Below are positions 1-6,479 of a stretch of 8,179 nt of DNA, piece by piece. Position numbers and translations under genes: made by a program. Below the pieces are notes generated by a model. That model worked only from the letters and a program-made list of their open reading frames with translations, searched no databases and was not told where the DNA came from. Numbering within the stretch: position 1 is the stretch's first letter; the number at the start of each line of letters is the position of its first letter. This DNA is from an uncultured Clostridia bacterium (lineage in GTDB: Bacteria; Bacillota_I; Bacilli_A; RF39; UBA660). The stretch spans positions 1 through 8,179 of the forward strand of contig CANORX010000038.1 of assembly GCA_947569225.1 (NCBI GenBank), read 5' to 3'.

Positions 1-1667
1 AATATCTCTCTAGTATCTTTAGTTATATCCCCTCTATTTTCAAAAGAGTAAATATTTCTATTATTATACCAATTTCCTATAAATTCTTTTAGTTTAACTT
101 CTTTAGAACTTTCAACCATTTGTGTAATTAAGTCGTTTTTATACTCTATATTTTCACCATCATCATTATAATTTTTTGAATCTATTGTTTGACTAACATT
201 TATCTTATTACCTAATACCTTTAAAGATACAGGCTCATCACTATTATTAGTTATTTCTAAAACAGCATATCGTCCATAGTAATTAGCACTTATTATAGTT
301 CCACCTGTTATAGTAGCACTAACATTAGTGGCTAAATCATATTCAATTTCTATTTTAGTTGTTCCTGTTATTTCTAAAGATTCATTTTTAAATAACTCAC
401 TAACAGCCTCATCTATAGAATAGTGATTTATATATATAATAGCATTATGTAATTCACTTTGTACTTTTACTACTGGATTACTTGTAATAAAATCATAGTT
501 CATTCCATAAGGACTTAATATATAACTAAATGGCTGTATGTTTATAATGTTTTCTCTATTAGTAAATAATATACAATTCCCTGTAGTTGCTATTATTTGT
601 AGTAATTGTCTAGCCTCTAATTTTGGTAGTGGAGCGTCAGTTTTTAATAACTTTAGTCCCTCCCATAAATTATATTGGCTTTCATCAATATTACTATCAG
701 TTAAAACATCTACAGCTAAATCATATAGACTTCTACCATTAGCATTATAAACACCTTTTTTATAAGATTTAGTTAAGTAATTTATAAGTGAAGTAGTGCT
801 AAATGTCACTTGATTTTCACCGACATCTACTGAGCCAGTAAGTAGCATATTGCCACCTAATATCCATTCAATAGTTCCATCGTCTAATTGATAGCCCCAT
901 TCATAAGATATAGGTTGTTGCTGTAATATGTATCTATACCACCCCTCAGGGTTGTCAGGATTAAACAATTTATTCATATTATCAATAGTGAATTTAAAAG
1001 TATGAGTTGGTAGTTCGGAGTTTATCATCGTAGTCTTTTCTTTACTCTCAGCACTAATAATATTTTCATCAGTATATATTTCCATAATACCAAATAAAAG
1101 CTGATTCACTCTTATTCTTCTATATGGTAAACTAGATTCAATAAAATATATTTCAATTCTATTCCATCTAACTAATTCATCGTTATCAGCAAATATCAAT
1201 CTTTCTTTATAACTATTTAAAGTATAATCTTTATTCATTATAAGAGTATTATCTCTATAAGCCTTTACATTTAGTCTTTTGGCATAATTTTTATCAATGC
1301 TATCAAATACCATAGTAAGTCCTAAAGTAGTTAAATAAACACTAGAAGTTAGTGTTATACACGCCTTATCAGTAAAAAGACAATTCTTATCACTCATATA
1401 AGAACTTGTATATGTTTGTTCTAACTCTTCACTACCATAGATTGGCTGACTATCATTAAGAATCCAAAAGTTTTTCTCAAGTGTAGCATAATTTTTAGTT
1501 TGAGGTATTGTTGATTCTTTAATACTATCTAAACTACTAAATATCTCTTCACTATTACTTGATAAATCCGGATTAGTTTCAGGGTCAACTATATTAAATT
1601 TAACTTTCAAAAACCCAAGATTTCTCTTAGGTTTTTTAAGTTGTTCAATCATTTCTATACTTGCCAT
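1..1667 (-). CDS. Tail hub / receptor-binding protein with discoidin-like domain (3' end beyond window)
   Basis: An open frame of 555 complete codons from ATG 1667, two bases after the previous stop, running off the left edge. The start is MASIEMIEQLKKPKRNLG, with a weak GGGG site overlapping the end of the previous gene. Residues about 65-195 look like a galactose-binding (F5/8 type C, discoidin-like) domain: FWILNDSQPI, GLTMVFDSIDKNYAKRLNVK, the pattern RWNRIEIYFIE, and PYRRIRVNQLLFGI. Residues about 218-300 then resemble phage tail hub sheets (ELPTHTFKFTIDNMNKLFNP, IEWILGGNMLLTG). A helical segment (ARQLLQIIATTGN) and long beta-rich parts follow. No peptidase or lysozyme motif is visible in this portion. 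By family and position it should form the tail tip and may bind surface glycans. The ligand is unknown. Confidence 0.78.
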   Translation of the reverse strand, partial: MASIEMIEQLKKPKRNLGFLKVKFNIVDPETNPDLSSNSEEIFSSLDSIKESTIPQTKNYATLEKNFWILNDSQPIYGSEELEQTYTSSYMSDKNCLFTDKACITLTSSVYLTTLGLTMVFDSIDKNYAKRLNVKAYRDNTLIMNKDYTLNSYKERLIFADNDELVRWNRIEIYFIESSLPYRRIRVNQLLFGIMEIYTDENIISAESKEKTTMINSELPTHTFKFTIDNMNKLFNPDNPEGWYRYILQQQPISYEWGYQLDDGTIEWILGGNMLLTGSVDVGENQVTFSTTSLINYLTKSYKKGVYNANGRSLYDLAVDVLTDSNIDESQYNLWEGLKLLKTDAPLPKLEARQLLQIIATTGNCILFTNRENIINIQPFSYILSPYGMNYDFITSNPVVKVQSELHNAIIYINHYSIDEAVSELFKNESLEITGTTKIEIEYDLATNVSATITGGTIISANYYGRYAVLEITNNSDEPVSLKVLGNKINVSQTIDSKNYNDDGENIEYKNDLITQMVESSKEVKLKEFIGNWYNNRNIYSFENRGDITKDTREI

Positions 1668-1669
1668 AA

Positions 1670-2071
1670 CTAATACCCCATATCAATAATATTGACTTTG
1701 ACATCTCTATACTTCGTAGGTTTTTGTACACCCTGATAATTTTCCCATTCTACAGGAGTTCCGCTTAAATTACCAAAGTAGAATCTACGAACTATAACAT
1801 CTAATTCATCACTATCATAATAAGTTAAAAGAACTTCAAAATTAGCTACTTTATTTTTTAACCAGTTATAATCAATCAAAGATAATTCAGGAAAGACAAT
1901 GTTATTAAATTTATTGATTCTTCTATTTATAGGCTGAGCAATAGTTTGACCTCGTACATTTCTTGTACCTTTAACTAATTGCTCATTTTCCTCTAAATAC
2001 CCTACTTGAGGATTGCTAGGCAAAGCTTCACCATTAAATAAGAATAATGGATTTTTTCCTTTTTTAATCAT
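1670..2071 (-). CDS. DUF6711-like phage structural protein at the distal tail position
   Basis: A 133-residue protein from ATG 2071, with a very strong AAGGAGGGG site in the 13-base gap after the tape measure gene. Visible features: FLFNGEALPSNPQVGYLEEN at the start, a conserved-looking RNVRGQTIAQPINRRINKF block, YNWLKNKVANFEVLLTYYDS, then RRFYFGNLSGTPVEW, and a final strand KYRDVKVNIIDMGY. The order 'NG-x-x-(L/I)-P ... R-(N/D)-x-x-G ... fYxG ... Y-x-(D/N)-(V/L)-x-x-(N/F)-x-I-(E/D)' fits the small phage protein family I know as DUF6711. It sits where a distal tail protein (Dit) or a tail-tip adaptor would be encoded, between tape measure and hub. A tail-tip role is inferred from position; no biochemical function is known to me. 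Confidence 0.65.
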   Translation of the reverse strand: MIKKGKNPLFLFNGEALPSNPQVGYLEENEQLVKGTRNVRGQTIAQPINRRINKFNNIVFPELSLIDYNWLKNKVANFEVLLTYYDSDELDVIVRRFYFGNLSGTPVEWENYQGVQKPTKYRDVKVNIIDMGY

Positions 2072-2084
2072 TCTTCACCCCTCC

Positions 2085-3398
2085 TTAGTAGGCAAACGAT
2101 GGATTCTTTCCACCATCATAACCTTTGTCTTTCTTGTTCTTATCATATACATATACTAAATCATCACCTTTTGCGGTAAGTTCTCCAGTAATATTTACAT
2201 CTACTTGTTGAGATTGATTGTTCATTCCTGATTCTTCAATAGCCTCTTTCATTGTTTCTTTCATCATATCTCTAGGAGATACAATTTCCGGATTAGATTT
2301 AGCATTTGAATATTCAGCTACCCTTACTATTGTTTCTTGGTCTAGTACGCCTCCAGTTTCTAGGCTAGGTATTTGTGGTATATCAATTAGTTTAATCAAT
2401 CCCTTAAATGGCTCTATTCCTAAAAATGATATATCTCTTACTTTCTTTAAAGCTGTATTGATTCCTTTAAATGGAAGTGCAACAACTTTATTGATACCAG
2501 CTATAATAGTATTTACTACTTTTTTAAACGCTGATACTATACCCTCAGTTATACCTGAGAATATTCTTCCTCCAGTAGAGAAAACATTTTTAACACCATT
2601 CCAAGCATTGGTAAATATATTTTTAAAGAATGACGCTACTGATGAGAAGATATTTTTAATACCATTCCAAGTGTTTTGAGCTCCGTTCTTTAAAGTATTC
2701 CATATACCATTAAATAAGTTGCCTAAAGGCTTGATAACCGCATTATTAAACCAACTACTTACTACCGACCAAATAGACTTAATAATATCCCAAGCACCCT
2801 GTAAAAGAGCTACTATTGTATTGTATAGTCCTCTAAACAATGAAACTATAGCGTCTATCACTCCACTAAATATCAATTTAATTCCGTCCCAAGCTTTACT
2901 CCAATCACCGGTAAATACTCCTGTGATAAAATCAGCAACACCACTTAGAACATCAATGATTCCGCCTATAATTCCACATAGTCCATCAATAACAGGCTCT
3001 AGTACATTCATAATTACATCAATTATTGTATCTATTACAGGCTTTAAGAACTCCCATACTGAGCCAATAGCTATTATTATTCTTGAAATACAATCTAATA
3101 TCTTATCTACTACAGGAGCAAGATAAGTTTCATACATTGTAGCTATCCAAGAAGCTATTTCTTGAGCATATCCAAATAAATCTCTTAGGATTCCAAAAAC
3201 TATATTTAATGCGTTTTGGAAATTCTCACTCATCACCCAATTCAATAATGAATTAGATATACTAATAACAATGTCTTGTATTGCTATAAATATATCCGCT
3301 ATAGCTTGTATGATTGCTGTACCATTTCCAGCATTCGTCCACGCATTAGCAAAAGCCTGAGCTAGTGCTCCAACAATGTTAAACACATTCGTCCACAT
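2085..3398 (-). CDS. Tape measure protein, C-terminal fragment
   Basis: An open frame of 437 residues from ATG 3398. Its frame is in fact open back to 3464 and reads LYSILEVWTNGTGQTIVENI before this Met, so the Met is internal to the original protein. It is almost wholly helical and hydrophobic, with several stretches able to span a membrane (about residues 30-55, 105-160). Trp-centred repeats such as AWDGIKLIFSG, TWNGIKNIFS and AWNGVKNVFS lie between residues 170 and 275, at spacings that are mostly multiples of 11. The end has the typical C-terminal block SLETGGVLDQETIVRVAEYS followed by NPEIVSPRDMM, which resembles the 'GG...GE.../P-E-(I/V)-(I/V)-(S/P)-P' block of tape measure proteins, and a charged tail. 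A strong ribosome binding site for the next gene lies just after the stop. Confidence 0.82.
   Translation of the reverse strand: MWTNVFNIVGALAQAFANAWTNAGNGTAIIQAIADIFIAIQDIVISISNSLLNWVMSENFQNALNIVFGILRDLFGYAQEIASWIATMYETYLAPVVDKILDCISRIIIAIGSVWEFLKPVIDTIIDVIMNVLEPVIDGLCGIIGGIIDVLSGVADFITGVFTGDWSKAWDGIKLIFSGVIDAIVSLFRGLYNTIVALLQGAWDIIKSIWSVVSSWFNNAVIKPLGNLFNGIWNTLKNGAQNTWNGIKNIFSSVASFFKNIFTNAWNGVKNVFSTGGRIFSGITEGIVSAFKKVVNTIIAGINKVVALPFKGINTALKKVRDISFLGIEPFKGLIKLIDIPQIPSLETGGVLDQETIVRVAEYSNAKSNPEIVSPRDMMKETMKEAIEESGMNNQSQQVDVNITGELTAKGDDLVYVYDKNKKDKGYDGGKNPSFAY
2587..2675 (-). repeat. Two-copy repeat in the tape measure gene, 66-base period
   Basis: The stretch reading ACCATTCCAAG on the plus strand occurs at 2595-2605 and again at 2661-2671, each preceded by a TTTTTAA-type run. 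The distance is 66 bases, or 22 codons, and it encodes the Trp-Asn-Gly-(Ile/Val)-Lys-Asn repeats. It is a protein-level repeat inside a coding frame, not a mobile or CRISPR repeat. Confidence 0.7.
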
Positions 3399-3435
3399 TT
3401 GTAAGATGTTTTCAACTATCGTTTGACCTGTACCA

Positions 3436-4497
3436 TTAGTCCATACTTCTAATATAGAATACAGCTATTCCTAGATTCTTAATTCCCTCAAAAGCATTTT
3501 TTAGACTATCAATAAAAGCTTGTCCTTTATTTTCCCAAGCTTGTTTTATGGGGTCAAATAAAGTAGCAAGTAATTGTTTAGCTTTTTCAATCCAATCAAA
3601 AAGAAAATCAAGTTTTCCCATATCTACAGGCTCAATCGTGATAGGTTTATTATCATTACCTGAGCCATTATCGGTATTGACCGTATGGAACTCATCTAAA
3701 CTAGATTGAGCTTCACTTAATTTTTTAGTTGATTTAGCTTGACTATCTATTGCTTTCTTATTAGCTCTAGCTACAAGATTGATTCCTGTAAGAGCCTGTA
3801 CAAAAGCATTTACATAGCTTACAGCCTTTGAGAATAAACTAACAACAAACTCTAATACTGGTGCTAATAGACTTCCTAATACATTCCAACAATTTTGGAT
3901 AGAATCGGATAATTGTGTATCATAACTTAAATATGATTGCATAGCTTTACTAACCATACTAACCGCTGTTCTAACGCTTAGTAATCCCATAGCAAATCTT
4001 TTTATGGATTTTATTCCACTATTAAAGGTAGATGTAAATGTCTTACCCAAGTTTTTACTACCAGTTAAAACATTTTTAAACTTACCACCTAACCCCGCTA
4101 GATGTGTTCCTGCTGATTTGACTTTAGCTTTTATTTTATCAAAAGCACCAGAAGTTTCCTTACCTGTGTTTTGACCCTGACTTTGCAACTTTCTAAGTCG
4201 ATTTTCAAGTTTTTCAATATCAGCTTCAATCTTCATCGTATCTCCAACTTCAAAACCCATATCAGCTTTAGCTAATAAATCTTTTAAGTCCTCGATTTTA
4301 GTTCTTAAATAATCTTGTTGCTTAGCTGTTTCTTGAATAGAGCCACTATAACTTCTCATTTGAGCTTTCATTTGAGATACACTAGAAGCACTTTTACTAG
4401 CCATATCTTTTGCTTGAGTGGTTAGATTTTTCATAGGCTCAACACTCTTAGCTACAGCGGATTTAACTTCATCAGTTATTTTTTTAATCCCACTCAT
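3436..4497 (-). CDS. Tape measure protein, N-terminal fragment
   Basis: An open frame of 353 residues from ATG 4497. That ATG has no good ribosome binding site, and the frame stays open and protein-like up to 4551, so the true start is probably further up. In order it holds: a Lys/Ser-rich helical start; a long coiled coil (about residues 40-110, with DYLRTKIEDLKDLLAKAD and KLENRLRKLQSQ); a hydrophobic stretch (about 165-240, with FAMGLLSVRTAVSMV and LLAPVLEFVVSLFSKAV); then the segment AKSTKKLSEAQSSLDEFHTV, matching the 'A-x-FDE' linker motif common in Firmicute tape measure proteins. It ends abnormally: ...NLGIAVF is followed by YIRSMD and a stop, where the other frame continues the protein. 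The gene follows the chaperone pair at about 30 bases. Confidence 0.8.
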   Translation of the reverse strand: MSGIKKITDEVKSAVAKSVEPMKNLTTQAKDMASKSASSVSQMKAQMRSYSGSIQETAKQQDYLRTKIEDLKDLLAKADMGFEVGDTMKIEADIEKLENRLRKLQSQGQNTGKETSGAFDKIKAKVKSAGTHLAGLGGKFKNVLTGSKNLGKTFTSTFNSGIKSIKRFAMGLLSVRTAVSMVSKAMQSYLSYDTQLSDSIQNCWNVLGSLLAPVLEFVVSLFSKAVSYVNAFVQALTGINLVARANKKAIDSQAKSTKKLSEAQSSLDEFHTVNTDNGSGNDNKPITIEPVDMGKLDFLFDWIEKAKQLLATLFDPIKQAWENKGQAFIDSLKNAFEGIKNLGIAVFYIRSMD

Positions 4498-4584
4498 AGC
4501 GTCCGTAATATTAGCCCTTATAATTATTTCTAATTCTTCTATTGTAATAAGTCATCACCACCATTTCCTTTGTGTGATTCCTTA

Positions 4585-4959
4585 TTATTCTTTTCCTTTC
4601 GTTTCTTGCCTCAACTCTTCCGTCAATTCTAACATCAAATTGACTAAGTCCTCTCCCTCACTTGCTTTTCTTTCAAAAGCACTATGTCTAGCTAATTCTT
4701 CCTTAAATAGTTCAGGGTATATATCCTTAACTAAGTTTATATTTTTAGGATTCTTAGCGGTCATACCTGAGCTAATCAACTTATTACCTAAGTTTTCAGC
4801 TAATTGTATTCGTGTTTTGACTTCTTGCTCATATTGGAGAGAACGAGATTCCACATATAAAGCAACTTCTCTATAAGTAGAATCCCAAAACTCGTGAGGT
4901 TTCATTCCAAATCGGTAAGCTAAAGGCTCTAAATCATATATTAAATCTATATAATCTAG
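4585..4959 (-). CDS. T-domain extension of the tail assembly chaperone (GT-like, via -1 frameshift)
   Basis: An open frame that lies one base back from the chaperone frame and carries on past its stop. Immediately after the stop it reads LDYIDLIYDLEPLAYRFGMK, then PHEFWDSTYREVALYVESRS, then a long charged helical tail that ends in ETKGKE. The FGMKPHEFWDSTYREV part fits the 'hG(M/L)-x-P-x-E-F-W-x-x-T-x-R-E' signature seen in the T part of many phage GT chaperones, and its first half lies upstream of the only ATG (4905). That ATG has no ribosome binding site. I therefore infer that it is made as a fusion with the preceding 151-aa protein by -1 frameshifting. The T part is known in lambda to bind the tape measure protein, which is the next gene here. 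If ATG 4905 were used, a 106-aa protein would result. Confidence 0.72.
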   Translation of the reverse strand, partial: LDYIDLIYDLEPLAYRFGMKPHEFWDSTYREVALYVESRSLQYEQEVKTRIQLAENLGNKLISSGMTAKNPKNINLVKDIYPELFKEELARHSAFERKASEGEDLVNLMLELTEELRQETKGKE

Positions 4960-5012
4960 CCTTTGTATCCTTTGAACTCTTCCGCTACTACTTCTCCCAT
5001 CACTTTTTCCGC
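4956..5012 (-). other. Region of the inferred -1 ribosomal frameshift (G to GT)
   Basis: Both the chaperone frame and the -1 frame are open here, until the chaperone stop TAG at 4958-4956. No canonical X-XXY-YYZ heptamer is present. The best candidates are the A-run read as GAA AAA GTG (5009-5001), where tRNA-Lys could re-pair one base back, and the stop-proximal stretch TTC AAA GGA TAC AAA GGC TAG. The exact site cannot be fixed by eye. Confidence 0.45.
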
Positions 5013-5411
5013 TGTATTTGAAATTACTTGATTGATGTCGAAGTCGGCTAGCGGATTGTCCATTTGAGCTTTCAACTCCTTCTCCGTCATCTTTTTCCCG
5101 AAAAAACTTTTATCGTTTATCTCCTCAGCTAATAGCTTATAAATGTCCTCATAGTTTCTTGGGTCTTCCTCAGTAGCTTCATTTACCCAAGCCTCCATTA
5201 AGTCATAGACTTTGTTAGAATCATTATTTAATTCTTTTGGCTCATCGGCAAAAGCTAGAAGAAAATCGGCTAAGAACTCAAAGTCAACATTATTTAACGC
5301 TCTAAAAAAAGCGTCCCTTAAATTCTTTACTTTTAATTTTTTATTCATAGCAACTATCTTTTTCATCGTAGCTGTAAATGAATATTCTTTATCTTTTACT
5401 TTTAAAATCAT
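4956..5411 (-). CDS. Tail assembly chaperone, short form (G-like)
   Basis: A 151-residue protein starting at ATG 5411 behind an AGAGG site. It opens with a short beta hairpin (MILKVKDKEYSFTATMKKI) and then becomes helical and acidic, with LADFLLAFADEPKEL and YDLMEAWVNE; the end is EEFKGYKG. It has no enzyme motifs. The size, the beta-then-helical layout and the position just before the tape measure gene are those of siphovirus tail assembly chaperones (lambda gpG equivalent), which keep the tape measure protein soluble and recruit tube subunits. The reading frame overlaps, in the -1 frame, an open extension that runs on to 4585, so this product is probably the short member of a G/GT pair made from one start. 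The chaperone call is by position, layout and the downstream extension. Confidence 0.78.
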   Translation of the reverse strand: MILKVKDKEYSFTATMKKIVAMNKKLKVKNLRDAFFRALNNVDFEFLADFLLAFADEPKELNNDSNKVYDLMEAWVNEATEEDPRNYEDIYKLLAEEINDKSFFGKKMTEKELKAQMDNPLADFDINQVISNTAEKVMGEVVAEEFKGYKG

Positions 5412-5437
5412 AATAAAACCTCTTTCTTTTTATTTTT

Positions 5438-5599
5438 TTATTCTTCGGTAGGTTTATCTTCCTTTTTAGGCTGATTCTCTACCTTTTTATTTTTTTCTTT
5501 TACTTCCTCAAATCTAGGATTAGAACGGAAGTGTTTAAGATGTTCCGCATTGGTAATATCCCAAACACGCCCCGTCTTTTTATTTTTAAATTTAGCCAT
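5438..5599 (-). CDS. Small KNKxTG protein of unknown function
   Basis: A 53-residue gene that fills the gap between the tube protein and the chaperone. It starts at ATG 5599, with AGGTG seven bases upstream (5611-5607), and stops at TAA 5440-5438. The protein begins MAKFKNKKTGRVWDITNAEH, continues with a segment ending NPRFEEV, and finishes in a charged, Lys/Glu/Pro-rich tail. The N-terminus matches the start of the 83-aa protein at 7946-7695 (F-KNK-x-TG...N-x-x-(Y/F)-E-V), but it lacks that protein's helical C-terminus. The codon use matches its neighbours, and it lies 13 bases from the tube gene and 26 from the chaperone gene, so it is a real member of the operon. A role in tail assembly is inferred from position only. 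Confidence 0.75.
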   Translation of the reverse strand: MAKFKNKKTGRVWDITNAEHLKHFRSNPRFEEVKEKNKKVENQPKKEDKPTEE

Positions 5600-5612
5600 C
5601 AGTTATCACCTA

Positions 5613-6074
5613 CTAATTTCCAACTGGTGCTACTGGTAGTCCGTGAGATTCTCTTACACTAGAATTTCTATAAAGAGTTAAAGTATCTTTAATAATATCT
5701 CCAGCTGTAATAGTATCTCCAGTTAAATCCATTTGAGCTGAGAAAGATTTTACTAAAGGTTGTTCTCCATCGGCACAAGTAGATTGTGGATAACGAATAA
5801 AGAAGTAATAGCTTTTATTACTATCAGCTTTTTCTTTTAGAGCGTCGTGTTGTTCACTCTTATAAAGAACTGGAATAGCTGGAGTAGTTGCTTTCTTACT
5901 ACCTTTACTTTGTTCTTCTCCGTCCATATCAGTAGTTTGATATGAAATAGCTTCCGCTGGGTCTTCTACCGCTGGAATTTCCTCAGTGTACATAATTAAA
6001 TCTAAATCAGCCTCAGCTGGGTATTCCTTTTCACTTATAAAAATTTTAGTCAAAGTACCTGTTTTAGGTGTCAT
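5613..6074 (-). CDS. Major tail tube protein
   Basis: A 153-residue protein with the strongest ribosome binding site of the window (AAAGGAGG before ATG 6074), as expected for a product needed in many copies. It is beta-rich: TGTLTKIFISEKEYPAEADL at the N-terminus, a variable acidic loop in the middle (residues about 33-65), YYFFIRYPQS, then VKSFSAQMDLTGDTITAGDI and DTLTLYRNSSVRESHGLP at the end. This layout (two beta sheets with a variable loop, a late 'F-S-A-Q...D-x-T-x-G-D' strand pair) and the location between terminator and chaperone genes match siphovirus tail tube proteins, which stack as hexameric rings around the tape measure protein. The C-terminus is short, so no added Ig-like domain is present. 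Two cysteines at most are seen. Confidence 0.8.
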   Translation of the reverse strand: MTPKTGTLTKIFISEKEYPAEADLDLIMYTEEIPAVEDPAEAISYQTTDMDGEEQSKGSKKATTPAIPVLYKSEQHDALKEKADSNKSYYFFIRYPQSTCADGEQPLVKSFSAQMDLTGDTITAGDIIKDTLTLYRNSSVRESHGLPVAPVGN

Positions 6075-6092
6075 ATAAAATTCCTCCTTTAC

Positions 6093-6479
6093 CTATTTAA
6101 CTTTTTCTAAACTATTTGTGAGAGCATTATAAAACACCTCATAGCTTCCCCCGTAACGATGACACATAGTATTCTCGTCATAAAGGTCTATAGGTGTTCC
6201 TGTTCTCGTAAAATTATATCCTCTTAATTTACTATCTATTTCATCAGCTAATTCTATACTAGATGACTTCCTTTTAGTCCACGCCTCAATAGTAATTGAA
6301 AATCTTGATAGTATTGGTACATCTTCTCCGTTCTTTTCGTCCAACCTCATAGGAGCTTGAGCTACTATACACGGAAATATAGCCTTTCCATCAGGATTTT
6401 CTCTAACTACTTCCTTTAATATGGATTCTAATATGGATATAACCATATCATAAAATTCACTTACTTTAAATTCTTTCAC
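6093..6479 (-). CDS. Tail terminator protein
   Basis: A 128-residue protein that starts with GTG inside a GTGA overlap with the preceding stop, behind a GGAGG site eight bases away, so translation is probably coupled. It has an N-terminal helix (FYDMVISILESILKEVV), a central strand segment RFSITIEAWTKRKSSSIELA leading into ADEIDSKLRGYNF, and a C-terminal MCHRYGGSYEVFYNALTN. The order helix, strands, 'I-x-I-E-A-W' and a late R-x-G-G-S-Y-E strand fits tail terminator proteins (lambda gpU/SPP1 gp17-like), which form the hexameric ring that stops tube growth and joins tail to head. The place between the gp10-like protein and the tube protein is the expected one. Assigned by pattern and gene order. 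Confidence 0.75.
   Translation of the reverse strand: MKEFKVSEFYDMVISILESILKEVVRENPDGKAIFPCIVAQAPMRLDEKNGEDVPILSRFSITIEAWTKRKSSSIELADEIDSKLRGYNFTRTGTPIDLYDENTMCHRYGGSYEVFYNALTNSLEKVK

Larger units (their letters stand above)
2085..4555 (-). pseudogene. Tape measure protein gene, whole extent, interrupted by two frame breaks
   Basis: Read as one gene, this would give about 822 residues, a normal size for a Firmicute siphovirus tape measure protein. The tape measure protein sets tail length by spanning the tube lumen during assembly, and later leaves with the DNA. The gene is cut by a clear break near 3459 and probably by another near 4549. Removing one base at each place joins the frames exactly from ATG 4555 (AAAGGA site at 4571-4566, ten bases upstream) to TAA at 2085. 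The restored N-terminus would read MTITIEELEIIIRA, which fits tape measure starts of the 'TIEELxVxI' type. The breaks may be sequencing or assembly errors or real mutations; real ones would leave the phage without a working tail. Surrounding genes are intact. Confidence 0.72.

Noticed and set aside
538..750. Plus-strand open frame of 70 codons
   Set aside because: It lies inside the long minus-strand hub gene, which is open throughout and has recognisable domains.
2218..2679. Plus-strand open frame of 153 codons opposite the tape measure gene
   Set aside because: It is the antisense shadow of a hydrophobic, repeat-rich coding frame. It has no convincing ribosome binding site and no recognisable protein, and all surrounding genes are on the minus strand. 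The same applies to plus-strand frames at 2719-3126 and 4418-4876.
2560..2700. Repeated motifs as a possible CRISPR or transposon-related repeat
   Set aside because: The repeats are imperfect, keep a multiple-of-three period and encode a protein repeat; there are no spacers, inverted ends or transposase.
4546..4548. ATT 4548 as an unusual start of the tape measure gene
   Set aside because: A GGTGG stretch stands at a fitting distance, but ATT starts are very rare and the one-base break with ATG 4555 explains the region more simply.
4903..4905. ATG 4905 as an independent start of the 106-codon frame
   Set aside because: No ribosome binding site precedes it, and the protein pattern continues upstream of the Met in the same frame, which favours a frameshift fusion. 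Not fully excluded.
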